Below, one piece after another: positions 1 to 10,576 of a stretch of DNA of 38,070 bases (the stretch's first letter is position 1; every line of letters begins with the position of its first letter). This DNA comes from Gnetum montanum. Its lineage: Eukaryota > Streptophyta > Gnetopsida > Gnetales > Gnetaceae. The notes beneath the pieces are model-generated. The model had not been told where the DNA came from and ran no database searches. It saw only the letters and a program-made list of their open reading frames with translations. The stretch is from NCBI GenBank assembly GCA_015680685.1, contig MNCI01035165.1, positions 387,482 to 425,551 of the forward strand, read 5' to 3'. Made by a program: the position numbers and the translations under genes.

Positions 1-1896
1 GTTTTTTGTTTTACACATTTTTGTTTTACAATTTTCTTTAACTTTTTCTATTTTTATTTTACACCATCATTATACTTTTCTATTTTGTGTGTGTGTGTGT
101 GTGTATCCACCATGTAAGTTCGTCACCCAATAAGTGTTCAGACCGATGGAATGAACTATTTTCACATTGATTGCTAATGTTTGGTTTTTACCTTTAAGTT
201 ACAATGTTGATACTAAGGTAGGTCTCTTTTGATATGGCAGGCAATGAGATCACTTCATCCACCCATCCATCAATTTCTATGGTTTCCCTTGGCTTGGAAA
301 TGTATAGTTCCCTTCTAATAAGAACTTTAACAAATCGGTGACTGGGTATTTCTCAAACTAAGGAAGGACTCAAGGATTGCAAAGGGTGTGACTTCAAAGG
401 AACTTGATGCTTTTATGTTGGTCATTCTCTTGGGTGGTTGGATGTTTTCTTCTTGAGTTTTCTTACCGTTCCGATGTTACCCATTCTTTGGAAGCTGCGA
501 CAATAAAAATAAGAAGTCTTTGCATGGTGTGGTCCCCACACATAAAAATACAACACACAAAAAAAAGGAGAAGAGAATCAAAGTGAGGATTCAAAGAACA
601 CCACTTAGACAAAATAAAATGTAGGCTGCAAGCACTGGTTATGGAACCAAAAGTGTTCCCTCTAACTAAGGCCCTTCTCACTTCCCATTGTCTCCTTTGT
701 TTCGTCGGAATGGTGGTGGCTCTTTGAAGATGCATCCTTGTTCTCCAAGTGGATGGTTTCATAGAATGCATTGATGCGAAGTCATTGGAAGTGGTTGGTT
801 TGAGCCTGGAGTTTGAATGAGACTTGCCAATTCACATTAATCATCAAACACACAAGGGGCTGTACATCACCTTGTTCTTGGGATTCCATTCCATTTCTCT
901 TCTCTCCATCCTTCTCTCCATTGTTCACCTCATTGCCGGTTGTATCATTAGTGTATATTTTGGTAGATATATTATTTTCTTTTTGGTAAATTCTTCTAGT
1001 TAAGACTTTAACTCTTGTTCCAAAGGACATTCCCAGAGCCTATAGACTCTTTGAATGTGGGTTTGTCACGGCATTAACGACATGTGCCTACTTTGGGGAG
1101 GACCCATTGACATTCCTATTTGGAACATTAGTTAACTTCTTTTCCTTAATATTTTGCAATTACTTTAAATTTTGTTCATTTCCATCTTGACATCCACTTC
1201 ATCGATGCCATAGTTGTCCCTTTTTACCTATCTTTCTTACTCCTTTTCTTTCTCCATTCTAACGCTACCGGAGGTTTGTGATTAGTCATGGGGGTACAGG
1301 GCCCACTTTTTTCGATTTTCTCCTAGCCCCAAAATTTTCGTTTCTCTTCCTAACCCCTACACCTTCAGTAGTCATCATTACTACATCTTCCCAGATCCAT
1401 ATCAGCCATACCACAACCTAGCCAATGGACTTACATCGAAGCAAGGTATAATCACATTGAAATTCAATTACCCTTGCTAATATATGATTGTGTTGTGTGT
1501 GTATATGGTAATCATACAACAACGGATTGGATCTAGAGTTGGAGAAAACACTTGGAATGGAGCAGTGCTGAAGCAGCTACACAAGGAGTAGAATTGATGA
1601 TGCACTTACAGATGGACAACGGAAGGCACAATCTAGGCGTTGGCAGCAACAAGACCTCTTCTCTCTTCTTCTCTTCTCTTCTCTCTCTCCTCTACTCTCT
1701 CAGCTACCAACTATGGCCTGATGTCATTGTAATAAGGTGTTCACCCTTGTTGTCATGAACATCAGTTTTGTCAAGTCTTGTAATAATGATCCGTTCACAT
1801 GTCATTCCATTAGTTTCATTCCCCTCAATAATCCCATACCTACCCGATATTATTGTAAGGAACTCAAGGACGAGTTTTCATTCAGTCATGGGGGTA
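1..1896 (+). mobile_element. 3' noncoding tail of Tat/Athila-like gypsy element, copy 1
   Basis: This stretch aligns by eye, in the same order, with 7866-9750, the region between integrase and 3' LTR of copy 2. Both begin with T-rich sequence carrying TTTTGTTTTACA motifs, both contain the phrase CTACTTTGGGGAGGA near 1090 and 8955, and both end with AGTCATGGGGG just before an LTR. The element's coding part must lie left of the window. No sense-strand gene is supported. A (TG)n microsatellite lies at 86-104 and a CT-rich run at about 1655-1707. Long 3' regions of this kind are known in Tat-lineage gypsy elements; the lineage assignment rests on copy 2 and on the minus-strand element. Confidence 0.75.
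463..771 (-). other. Antisense open frame in gypsy 3' tail, copy 1
   Basis: A 102-codon ATG frame runs antisense to the retrotransposon. Its translation matches, in the same codon frame, an open frame at 8354-8653 of copy 2: both have RALVR followed by GN or EN, ITSAC or ITSSC, and TMQRL followed by hydrophobic residues. A related frame with stops is on the + strand at about 15590-15880, antisense to the minus-strand element. Most indels between copies 1 and 2 are multiples of three, although the frames differ at the amino end. I recognise no domain. Some Tat-lineage elements (Grande, Retand) are known to carry an antisense ORF in this position. Chance persistence of a homologous open frame remains possible. 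Confidence 0.3.
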
Positions 1897-2795
1897 CGAT
1901 GAGACGCGATATGCACAAGCCGCGATATCGCGGTCTGCTGCTAAATCTATAAATAAGAGGCGGCACTTCCCTCATTTGAAATAATAGGCTAGAAGTAGCG
2001 AAGCTCTAGCAGATTGATCACCCCAGAGATAGAATATTTTCCATGTGCCCGTAGTAGGAGTCCCCCAAGTGAATGGTTCTTTATTCAAGCAGCTTTGTAC
2101 CTGAACGCAAGTTGTGTATGGCAATAAAGACGAGCTTTGTGGATAAACCTTGTAGTGCATGAATATGTTTATTTAATGTTATTTATTGCTTTCCTAGTAA
2201 CGCGGCATGAGTACGACTTGGTTACGGGCATTGACGAATGTGTACGGCTAGCCAAGGAATCAGCTACTCATCGCGATTAGATTCTCTCACCCTTACCTCC
2301 TAGAACATGGGACAAGTACGACTTGAGTATGAACATCTACGAATGTGTACGGCTAGTCAAGGAATCAGCTGCTTATCACACTTAGGTTAGTTAGGTGCCT
2401 CAGTACGACCGCTTCGAGCACGTGCGTTACGTGTGGTAATCCTAGTAACGATTAGCGTTTGGTAGCCACAGTTGCACAGTTCAGGGTGTGTACGACAAGT
2501 GGGAACGGATGCTAATGCTAGGACTTAGTGCTGTAGTTAGAGTTAGTTTTGGTCTCTCAACCCTTCACCCTTTAGCATAGCAGATAAACCAGAAAAGACC
2601 AAAAAAAAAATCATATACCTCGGACTTGCTTAACCATACACTGTGACAACAACAAGTAAGTCTGGGAAGACAACGATTAATTAACCCCAAGTGTTCCTTG
2701 TGGTGTTTAGGCATTTAGTCTGTGGAGTTCGACCGGATCGTGCGTGCTATGCTCATTTCGTATGGTTGAGTGTAGGGGTACCTCACCACTCATCA
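1897..2795 (+). repeat. LTR A1 (3' LTR of copy 1)
   Basis: It starts right after AGTCATGGGGGTA (polypurine tract) with CGATGA, a decayed TGATGA, and ends in TCATCA. Inside are GATATC/GATATG palindromes (1906-1930), a TATA box TATAAATA at 1948-1955 and AATAAA at 2123-2128, so the U3-R-U5 order is visible. At 899 bp it is longer than its relatives (826-849 bp) because of an internal tandem duplication at 2193-2400. It keeps many CG dinucleotides where A2 and A3 have TG or CA. The sequence after 2795 is not a primer-binding site, consistent with a 3' LTR. Confidence 0.85.
2193..2400 (+). repeat. Tandem duplication of about 105 bp inside LTR A1
   Basis: GTACGACTTG occurs at 2211 and again at 2316. 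GAATGTGTACGGCTAG and AAGGAATCAGCT follow in both units. The units have diverged at several sites, so the duplication is not recent. A2 and A3 lack it. Confidence 0.8.
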
Positions 2796-2884
2796 GGTGC
2801 GTAAAAGAAGTATTGGAGTTAGAAAAAGATAGTCAATGTGGACTCATTCAAGGTCGAATGAACCCTAAGTGGGTTAGATTTTAA

Positions 2885-3440
2885 TGTCATCATTCCCAAA
2901 TGATGCTATTGCATAACAAAGATGGTTTCTCTTCATAACAAGTGTTATTGTTATTGTAACATAACCCAAAAGGGTGTGTTATAATTGAGACCTGAAAGGG
3001 TGCATTGTAGTAATAGACATGTCTCTCGAGGTGAATTTTAGGGGTCATTTATACCCAAGCTTAAAGGTCGTGCCAACATGGAGTGAGGGAGCCAATAAAG
3101 GCAAGTTACAAGTGTTGAGTGAAGTGGGACAGGAAGAGGATTGGCCATTCCTTCTAGCCAGTGATAGGCCTAATTGAAGTGGTAGTGCCATATTACCTCT
3201 AAGGGATAGATGCTAAAGGAATAAAACTCAAAGGAACATTCTGAGAGCATGATCTAGATACTCTATTTCACATCAATAAAGCATTCTTTTCTTTTTCTTT
3301 CTACATTTTCCCTATTATTTCCTTTACGCATAATGTCAAATGTTATATATATTTGATGTTTGGTATATTGTCTTCTTACAAATAATGTCTAATAGAATGT
3401 ATATTTAACATTTCTCATGACATTTGGGGATTAGATGTCA
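2885..3440 (+). repeat. LTR C1 (second gypsy family)
   Basis: This 556-bp block begins TGTCATCATTCCC and ends GATGTCA. It is matched over its whole length, inverted, by 25130-25687. Shared stretches include CATAACAAGTGTTATTGTTA, GTGCCAACATGGAGTG and the 3' part with several near-copies of ATAATGTC. The sequence after it (3445-3462) resembles a decayed initiator-Met primer-binding site, so it was probably a 5' LTR. The flanks at 2796-2884 are unassigned. Confidence 0.75.
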
Positions 3441-3659
3441 TAGCTAAGATCATAGATAAAGCCTCAAATTTGGAAAGACATGATGCTCCTAAAGACTAAG
3501 AATCAATATTGCTTCACACACTATCTATTGATGGGGAGAATGATATCTCATGTTCTCCTAACAGATTCCATGATCCATGGTATGGATTTATTAAGTTTTA
3601 CTGAACCTTTCACAATTATCCTTAAGATTTACCTAGATATAAAAGAACATTTTAGTATC

Positions 3660-4830
3660 TAAATTTCTAAGGTTACTTTTATTAGTGATGAGTTATTTAG
3701 AAAAAAATTCCAAGGAATAGATTGTAAATATTTAGACCAAGAACAAGCTAATGATGCATTGAAGCAACTACATGAGGAAGAACATATAGGATATCTCTTA
3801 TTAATACATAAAATCATAAGAGCAAGATACTATTGGCCCACTATGGTTAATGATCTTACAACTTGGATAAAACTTGTATACAATGTCAAATATTTAAAGG
3901 TAAAGATTCCAAAAGTTTAGGTCCTTTGCAACCTATAATAGAAACTAGACCATTCACATAATGGACTTTAGATTTTATTTTAGTGATTAATTCACTATCA
4001 ATAGCTTAACATAAGTTTATCTTAATAGCTCTTGATTATTACACATGTTGGTTAGAAGAAAAAGCAACTAAAACTACAACATCTTGTGAAGTTATTCATT
4101 TTTTAGAAAATGATGTAATTTCTAGATATGGATATCCTTACAATTTAGTAGTTGATAATGGATGCACCTTCATCTCCATGAAGTTTACAAATTAGGTTAG
4201 GGGATATAATATTATTGTCAAAGGTATCACTAAATATTATCCTCAAGGAAATGATTTAGCAGAATCATCCAATAAAATTATATTAGATAGAATTAAGAAG
4301 AGAATTACTCAAAATCTATATAGGAGTCATGAACAATTAAATGGGTAGCATGGACTAATAGAATTTGTAGTCAATCAAAACTACATCATATGATTTAGCA
4401 TATGGGAAAGAACCTATTTTACTACTAAATTTTCAGATTCCTACATATTAGTTTTACTTAGATTATTTATCAGAACATTTTACTACTAAATTTTCAGAAC
4501 ATTTAATTTCATGTACATGTGAAATTTGAATTTAGAACTTAAAAGGGTCAAAGCAATTGAAAGCCTATTTAATCATGAAAAAACTATTAAAAGATAGTTT
4601 GATAAGAAACATGCAGCTTAAGTTTTCAAAGTAAGTGATTTAGTCCTAAAGAGAGATATAGCATCTAGTCAAATGAGTTCCCAAAATAAGTTTTCTCCTA
4701 TGTGGTCCATACCAAGTCACAAATGTTATTGATCCTGATGTTTAAAAAATTTTTGATTTGAAAGGATAAAAATTAAATAGAAATTTTAATACGTTTCATT
4801 TAAAGCATTTATACTCAAGTTTGATTTGAT
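3660..4830 (+). pseudogene. Ty3/gypsy integrase remnant
   Basis: Broken frames on the + strand spell an integrase. The zinc-finger region comes first (about 3775-3900: HEEEHIG, then ARYYWP, cysteines partly lost). The catalytic core follows, with TLDFI near 3965, the middle aspartate in VVDNG (about 4150) and the glutamate in LAESSNK (about 4255), so the D-D-E triad is still legible. A carboxyl region near 4600-4800 includes LVLKRD-like residues. Several stops and at least one frameshift (about 3895) make it non-functional. The first 200 bases after LTR C1 do not look like gag, so gag through RT has been lost or the LTR and integrase come from different elements. Confidence 0.7.
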
Positions 4831-5544
4831 CCTTAGTGATGTGCTTTATTCTCATTTTCTTCATGCATTTCATCTGTATATAGTTGCATTTGCATGTTTT
4901 CTTTGCATTTCTATCATCTTCTTATGTATGTTGAGTCTATTATTATCTCTTCCTTAGCATATCAGTTTGATTTGATCTATTTGTACTTTTCAATATAATT
5001 TTAATAATTATCATAATCATTTGAGTTGCTAGGCATTAGATCATCCTAACACTATTTGAAGATGAAACAAGTACAATATTTTACATTATCCATGTTATAT
5101 CATATTATTCCTTATTGGTTATATATTATGCTTTTTATATGATAAAATTTCAATAATTCTAGGACTCTTTCCAATTTTTTTAAGGTATCAATTTTATTCG
5201 TCATGTTGGATTATGGAGAATAAGATTTATGCTAACTTATCATGTTATTATCATGGTCATGTGAATTTAAGACATGTGTGATTGAAAATGGTTAGCCATA
5301 ATTACTTGGTGATGTTAGAAAATTCCATTTTTCTTCTCATAAGCCCTAGCCCTCAATTGTGATAATCCATGGCTATCTTGTGTGCAATAGGATGAAGTGA
5401 GTTCCTCTTTACTTGAGAACCTTTAGCCACAAAGGAGACCTACTATGATGTGACCTAGCTTATTAATAAAGGCATATGTGTGAGGGTTGAACTGTACCAT
5501 GGGCAAAGTTTTTAAAAGGATAAGCCAAACTCAAATTGGAATTT
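4831..5544 (+). mobile_element. Unassigned 3' tail of the preceding gypsy fragment
   Basis: AT-rich sequence without a supported gene. Position after an integrase carboxyl end suggests the 3' noncoding region of that element. It ends abruptly where RT sequence of another element starts near 5545; no LTR is visible between them. Confidence 0.35.
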
Positions 5545-7860
5545 CAAGGATTAGTTCTAAGCATATTCCAACAGTAGATAGGAAACGGTGTGGAGGTCTT
5601 CACGGACGACTTCTCCACCTATGGAGAAAACTTTGATCAAGCCTTAGATCGGTTAAAGCAAGTATTAAAATAATGTGTAGAAACCAATTTAAGGCTAAAT
5701 TGGCAAAAAAAGCATTTAATGATCCAAGAAGGCATAGTATTAGGGCATAAGATCTCACAAACAAGAATAGAGGTAGACCCTAAAAAGATCAAAGTTATTC
5801 AAGGAATTACCTATCAACCAGAAACTGTAAAAGATATCCGGTCATTCCTTGGACACACTGGCTACTACAGAAGGTTTATTAAGAACTTTTAAAAGATTTC
5901 AAAATCATTGGTTGAACTAATGAAAAAGGACATGCCCTTCGAATGGACTAGGGAATGCAAACCATCTTTTCAAACCTTAAAACAGAAGCTCGTAGAAACA
6001 CCCATTCTACAAGCTCTTGACTGGTCCAGACCATTCCACATAATGACTGATGCATCCAACTATGCTTTAGGAGCTGTACTTACATAGTTAGATGACCAAA
6101 AATGTCCTTATTAAATCCACTGTGCAAGTAGGAGCATTGTTGGTACACAACTCAACTACACTACAACAGAGAAAGAATTAATGGCTGTAGTGTTTGCACT
6201 AGAAAAAGTTAGGCACTATGTCTTGGGCTATAAGGTATTTGTACACATGGATCATAGTGCAATAAGGTTCCTAATGAATAAACCAACGGTAAGCCCTCAC
6301 ATCATATGATGGCTTGTAATCTTACAAGAGTTCAATCTTACGATGATCGATCGTAAAGGCACCGCGAACGTAGTTGCTGATCATTTATCTTAGTTGTGAT
6401 GGGACAACAAAGAGGATGAGTATCCAATTTCTAATTATGTCCCAGATGAACTCCTCTTTGCATGTGTAGTGAATATCAATTAACCATGGAGTCAAACTGG
6501 TATAGTAGCATTCTCACCTATCTCCTTACACAACAAACACCACAAGTGTTTGACGCTAAAAAGAAAAAATAGTTTCTTACCGAGCCAAGTATTTTATGGA
6601 AATCAATGGGCAACCTTACAAAGTAGGTCCTGATGGCTTGGTCCGATGGTGTGTTCCCAATGAAGATCAACTACGAGTTCTCCAAGATGCTAATGAGGGT
6701 CCTTGTGGGGGTCATTATGCCAGGAGATGAACAACCATTAAGATCTTGCTTGGAAGATATTATTGGTCTACATTGTTCTAGGATGCCCATCATTTCATCC
6801 AATCTTATGAGCACTGCCAACATGATGAGGGGATGACTACTAGAATGGAGGATCTACAACAATGGATCTAACCTTTAGAACCCTTCAACATTTGGGGAAT
6901 TGCTTTTATGGGGCTAATTACACCAATGTCCAATGGAAAATCTTATATTAATGTTGCTATTGATTACCTTACAAAATGGGTAAAAGTAGCTACTGTTAAA
7001 GATTATACATCATCTACAGCTGCATGGTTTGTTCAACAACAAATCATTAATAGGTTTGGTGTGCCTTGTGCACTTACTTCAGACAATGGTACACACTTCA
7101 CAGGTACAACTTTTCAAAAATTAATGCAATGCTTAGGGGTTGAGCACAAACTAACTACACCATATCACCCCCAAGCGAATTTTCAAACTGAAGTCACCAA
7201 TAAATAGGGAGATTACGAAGATATTGACAAGAACCATTAGCAAGTTTAGGTGAGACTAGAGCACTAAACTGAACGATGCTCTTTGGGCATACCACTCAGC
7301 ATGGAAACTTCCTATAGGCTACTTTCCCTATGAGTTAGTGTACAATAAATTACCAATGCTTCCCATTCAAACTAAGCTCCATACACTATCCGTGGCATGT
7401 GACCTCAACCTTGACCTCGATCTAGCACAAAAACAATGGTTGATAACCCTTAACTTACTACATGAGAATTGATTGGCTTCCCTGTCATCTAACGAATTGC
7501 ACAAGGCCTTCAATAAACAATGTCATGACCTAAGAAATAGGAAATTTAAATATCAACTAGGAGATAAGGTTCTCTACTGGAATCCCACACATGTGCCACA
7601 ACATACCAAATTTCAAACACTGTGGGAAGGACCTTATGTCATCCATGCAAGTTCTCCTTCAGGGGCCATGATGATATACAAACCTAAGAGCCTAGATAAG
7701 AAACTATTGGTCAACATCCAAAAAAACAAACCTTTCCATGAGGTTAGATTAGCCGGTACTCATAGTACCTCTATTGGTGGAAAACCTTGCTCGCTATTTC
7801 AGATCTCCTCCTTCCAACTTAGTTGTGGGGGAGATAGCCACCAATGTTAATCATTCTAAG
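5545..7860 (+). pseudogene. Tat/Athila-like pol remnant: RT end, RNase H, integrase
   Basis: The sequence starts inside reverse transcriptase: VFTDDFSTYG near 5605 carries the DD of the RT active site, and VLGHKISQ and FLGHTGYYRRF follow. RNase H begins with MTDASNYALGAVLT (about 6040) and continues with TTEKELMAVVFALEK and ADHLS. The integrase shows HEGPCGGHYA in one frame (zinc finger, about 6690-6850), then DYLTKWV, SDNGTHF (about 7080) and QTEVTNK (about 7190), giving D, D and E. A carboxyl segment has GDKVLYWNPTH and LWEGPYVI (7560-7640). Stops and frameshifts occur throughout; the longest open pieces are 6908-7207 and 7473-7850. Gag, protease, most of RT and the 5' LTR are missing. Confidence 0.85.
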
Positions 7861-9750
7861 CTCGCAGATCTTTTTATATTTTTGTTTTACACATTTTTTT
7901 ATAAATTTCTTCAATCTTTGTTATTTTTATTTTACACCATCGTTCACATTTTTACTATTTCTTTGTTTGGTTGATTTACTTTCATTCGTCATACAATAAG
8001 TGCTCCTGATGGTGGATTGAATTATATACTATTGATTGATAATGTTTGATTTTTACCTCTAAATTATGATGCTGATATTATGATATAGTTCTTTTGATAA
8101 AACAAGCAATGAGTCCATGTCATCCATTCATCCATTTGACTCTATGGTCTCCCTTGGCTTGGAATTGTATAGTCCCTTTTTCTAATCAACTTCTTAATAA
8201 ATTTGTGGCTTGGTATTTTTCAAACTAAAAGAAGGACTCAATGGTTGAAAAGGGTGTGACTTCAAGGGGATTCGATGCATTTTTGTTGGCCATTCTCTTG
8301 GGTGCTTGGATGCTTTTTCTTGGGTTTTCCACCATTCTGCCATTGATCAAATATCAAGAAGCTGAGTGAATAAAAATAAGTCTTTGCATGGTTTGGTTCT
8401 CATGTAAAAAAAGAAATAAAGAGTGGAAATTCAAAGCATACCCCTTAGACATAATAAAGAAATATGGGCTACAAGAACTGGTTATGGCACTGGAAAGACA
8501 TGTTACCCATGCATGAAGGTTCTCTCTAACTAAGGCTCTTTCTTGCTTCCTACTTCTCCATCTTGCTCTCCTTGGGATGGTGGTGACTCTTTGTGGAGGC
8601 ATTCTTATTACTTCAAGAGGATGGATTGGCCAAGTGTATTGATGCGAGGTCACTGAGTGTGGTTGGTTTAAGTCCAGATTTGGAATGAGTTCTACTTAGT
8701 CACATTAACCATGACATATACAAGGGACTTTACAGAACTTTGCTCTTGGGATTCCATTCCATTTCTACTCTCCATATTTCTTTCCATTTTCCACCTCATT
8801 GTCAATTTCATTATTAGTCCATATCTTGGTTGATACATTGTTCTTCCTTAGTAAACTCTTGTGGGTAAGTTTTTAACTCTTGCTTCCAAATGACATTCCT
8901 AGAGCCTATGGACTCTTTGTTTTGTGGGTTTGTCAAGGCATAAAGGGCATGAGCCTACTTTGGGGAGGATCCACTGGCATTCCTTTTTTGTGCAATTTTT
9001 AAGCTCTTTTCCTTAAACATTCTTTGCAATCAACCATTTCTTGTTTCATCCCCATCTTTGACATTCACTTTATTGGCATTACCATTGTTATTTTTTCCCA
9101 TCTTTGTTGTTCCTTATATTTTTCCATCTTATTGCTACTGGAGGTTCACTCTTAGTCATGGGGGCCCTAGCAAAATTTTTTTAATTTCTCCATTCTACTA
9201 CTTGCCTAACCCCTACACCTTGGGTAGTTATCAGTAATAAACCTCTAACCCAATTTTTTCCATAACCACAACCCAGCTAATGCGTTTTATATCGAGGCAA
9301 GGTATTAATTGCATTGTGGCTTACTTATCCTTGCTCATTCATGACTGTGTTGTGTGTGCAGATGACGATGCCATGAACTATGCACTAGAATAGGAGGAAG
9401 CACTCGGGATGGATTGGAGCTGGAACATTTACGTTGGGAACAAGTCTGGTCACATGGCTATGGATAAACAATGGAGGGTGCAATTTTGGCATTGGTAGCA
9501 ACACACCTCATTTTCTTTTCTTCCTCTTTCTCTTCAAGCTATCAAGTGAAGGTCTGGATGTCATCCATGTATAGTGTTCACCACAAAGTGTATGAACACC
9601 AATGTTGTAATATGTTTGTTGATATGTTCACTGGGTACTTTGAATATGTTATTCTCTATTGCTGTCAGTTCTTATTTAGTCATGAATCCCATACCTTTCC
9701 AATATTTTGTAAGGAACTCGAGGATGAGTTTTCATTCAGTCATGGGGGTA
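7861..9750 (+). mobile_element. 3' noncoding tail of gypsy copy 2
   Basis: Continuous with the integrase of copy 2 and collinear with 1-1896. It starts with T-rich DNA holding TTTTGTTTTACA, contains AGTCATGGGGG at 9154-9164 and again at 9738-9748 just before the LTR, and includes the antisense frame at 8354-8653. A sense frame at 9471-9791 crosses into the LTR and is unlikely to be a gene. Confidence 0.75.
8354..8653 (-). other. Antisense open frame in gypsy 3' tail, copy 2
   Basis: A 99-codon frame starting at GTG, antisense to the element, homologous to 463-771. Shared landmarks are TTIP, RALVRE, ITSSCSP, MSKG and TMQRLIF. Relative to copy 1 it has an extra segment of seven codons near HAWVTCL that leaves the frame intact. 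No known domain, signal peptide or catalytic motif is recognised. The GTG start and the unequal amino ends argue against a conserved translated start. Confidence 0.3.
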
Positions 9751-10576
9751 TCATGAGCTACGATATCACATTCGTGATATCATGTACATGATATCGTGGC
9801 CTTCCATGTGATATCACATATGTGATATCACAACCTACCTCATTGCCTATAAATAAGAGGTGGGTGCACTTGGTTTGCATAGTTAGTCTTAGTTCCTTAT
9901 CCAAACTCTTGCCTTTTCTCCCTCTCAGAGTTAGAATTATTTTTGCGTGCATGTAGCAGGAGTCATAAAGTGAACGAATCTTTATTTGAGCATTGTGTAC
10001 CTGAGTACACCTTGTGTACAGTAATAAAGATAAACTTTGTGATAAAAATTACAACATTCAGAATAGATTAATTAATTTTAATTACTATTACTTAATGCTT
10101 TCCTTAGTTAATTAATGATTCTCTCTCACCCTACAACTCTCCTATGTAAGCACACATAGTATGATCACTTTGAGCATGTGTGTAACACTTGGTAACCTAG
10201 TAACGATTAGTGTTTGGTAATCCCAATAGTGTTGCATTAGTTCAGGATATGTATGGCAAGTGAGAATGGATATTGATGTTAGGATCAATTAGAGCCTATT
10301 TAATAAGTAGTGAAATTAAATTAGTCACTTAGTTATCTCTCTCCTCCCTTATTAGTAATAGGGCATAAAAACACATAAAAATTATAAAAATCATATGCCT
10401 TAAGTTTACTTAAGCGTACAATCGTGACATACAAGTAAGCTTGGGAAGACAATGATTGATCAACCCATTCTTAGTCCGCAAAGGTGCATAAGCACTTAGT
10501 CCTTGGAATTCGACTGGATCCTGCATGGATGCTTGTATTTGTATGGTTGAGCGTAAGGATACCTCACTGCTCATCA
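9751..10576 (+). repeat. LTR A2 (3' LTR of copy 2)
   Basis: It is preceded by AGTCATGGGGGTA and starts TCATGA, close to the family's TGATGA; it ends TCATCA at 10571-10576. Five GATATC palindromes lie at 9761-9830, TATAAATA at 9848-9855 and AATAAA at 10023-10028. CG sites present in LTR A1 are mostly TG or CA here. It is followed directly by gag-like sequence rather than by a primer-binding site. Confidence 0.85.
9761..9830 (+). promoter_or_regulatory. GATATC palindrome cluster upstream of LTR A2 TATA box
   Basis: GATATC occurs five times in about 70 bp, usually within longer palindromes such as TGATATCA and flanked by CATGTACATG or CATATG. The cluster ends about 20 bp before the TATAAATA box. 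A similar cluster sits at the same place in LTR A3. Role unknown; a dimeric transcription-factor site or a hairpin-forming segment is possible. Confidence 0.5.
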
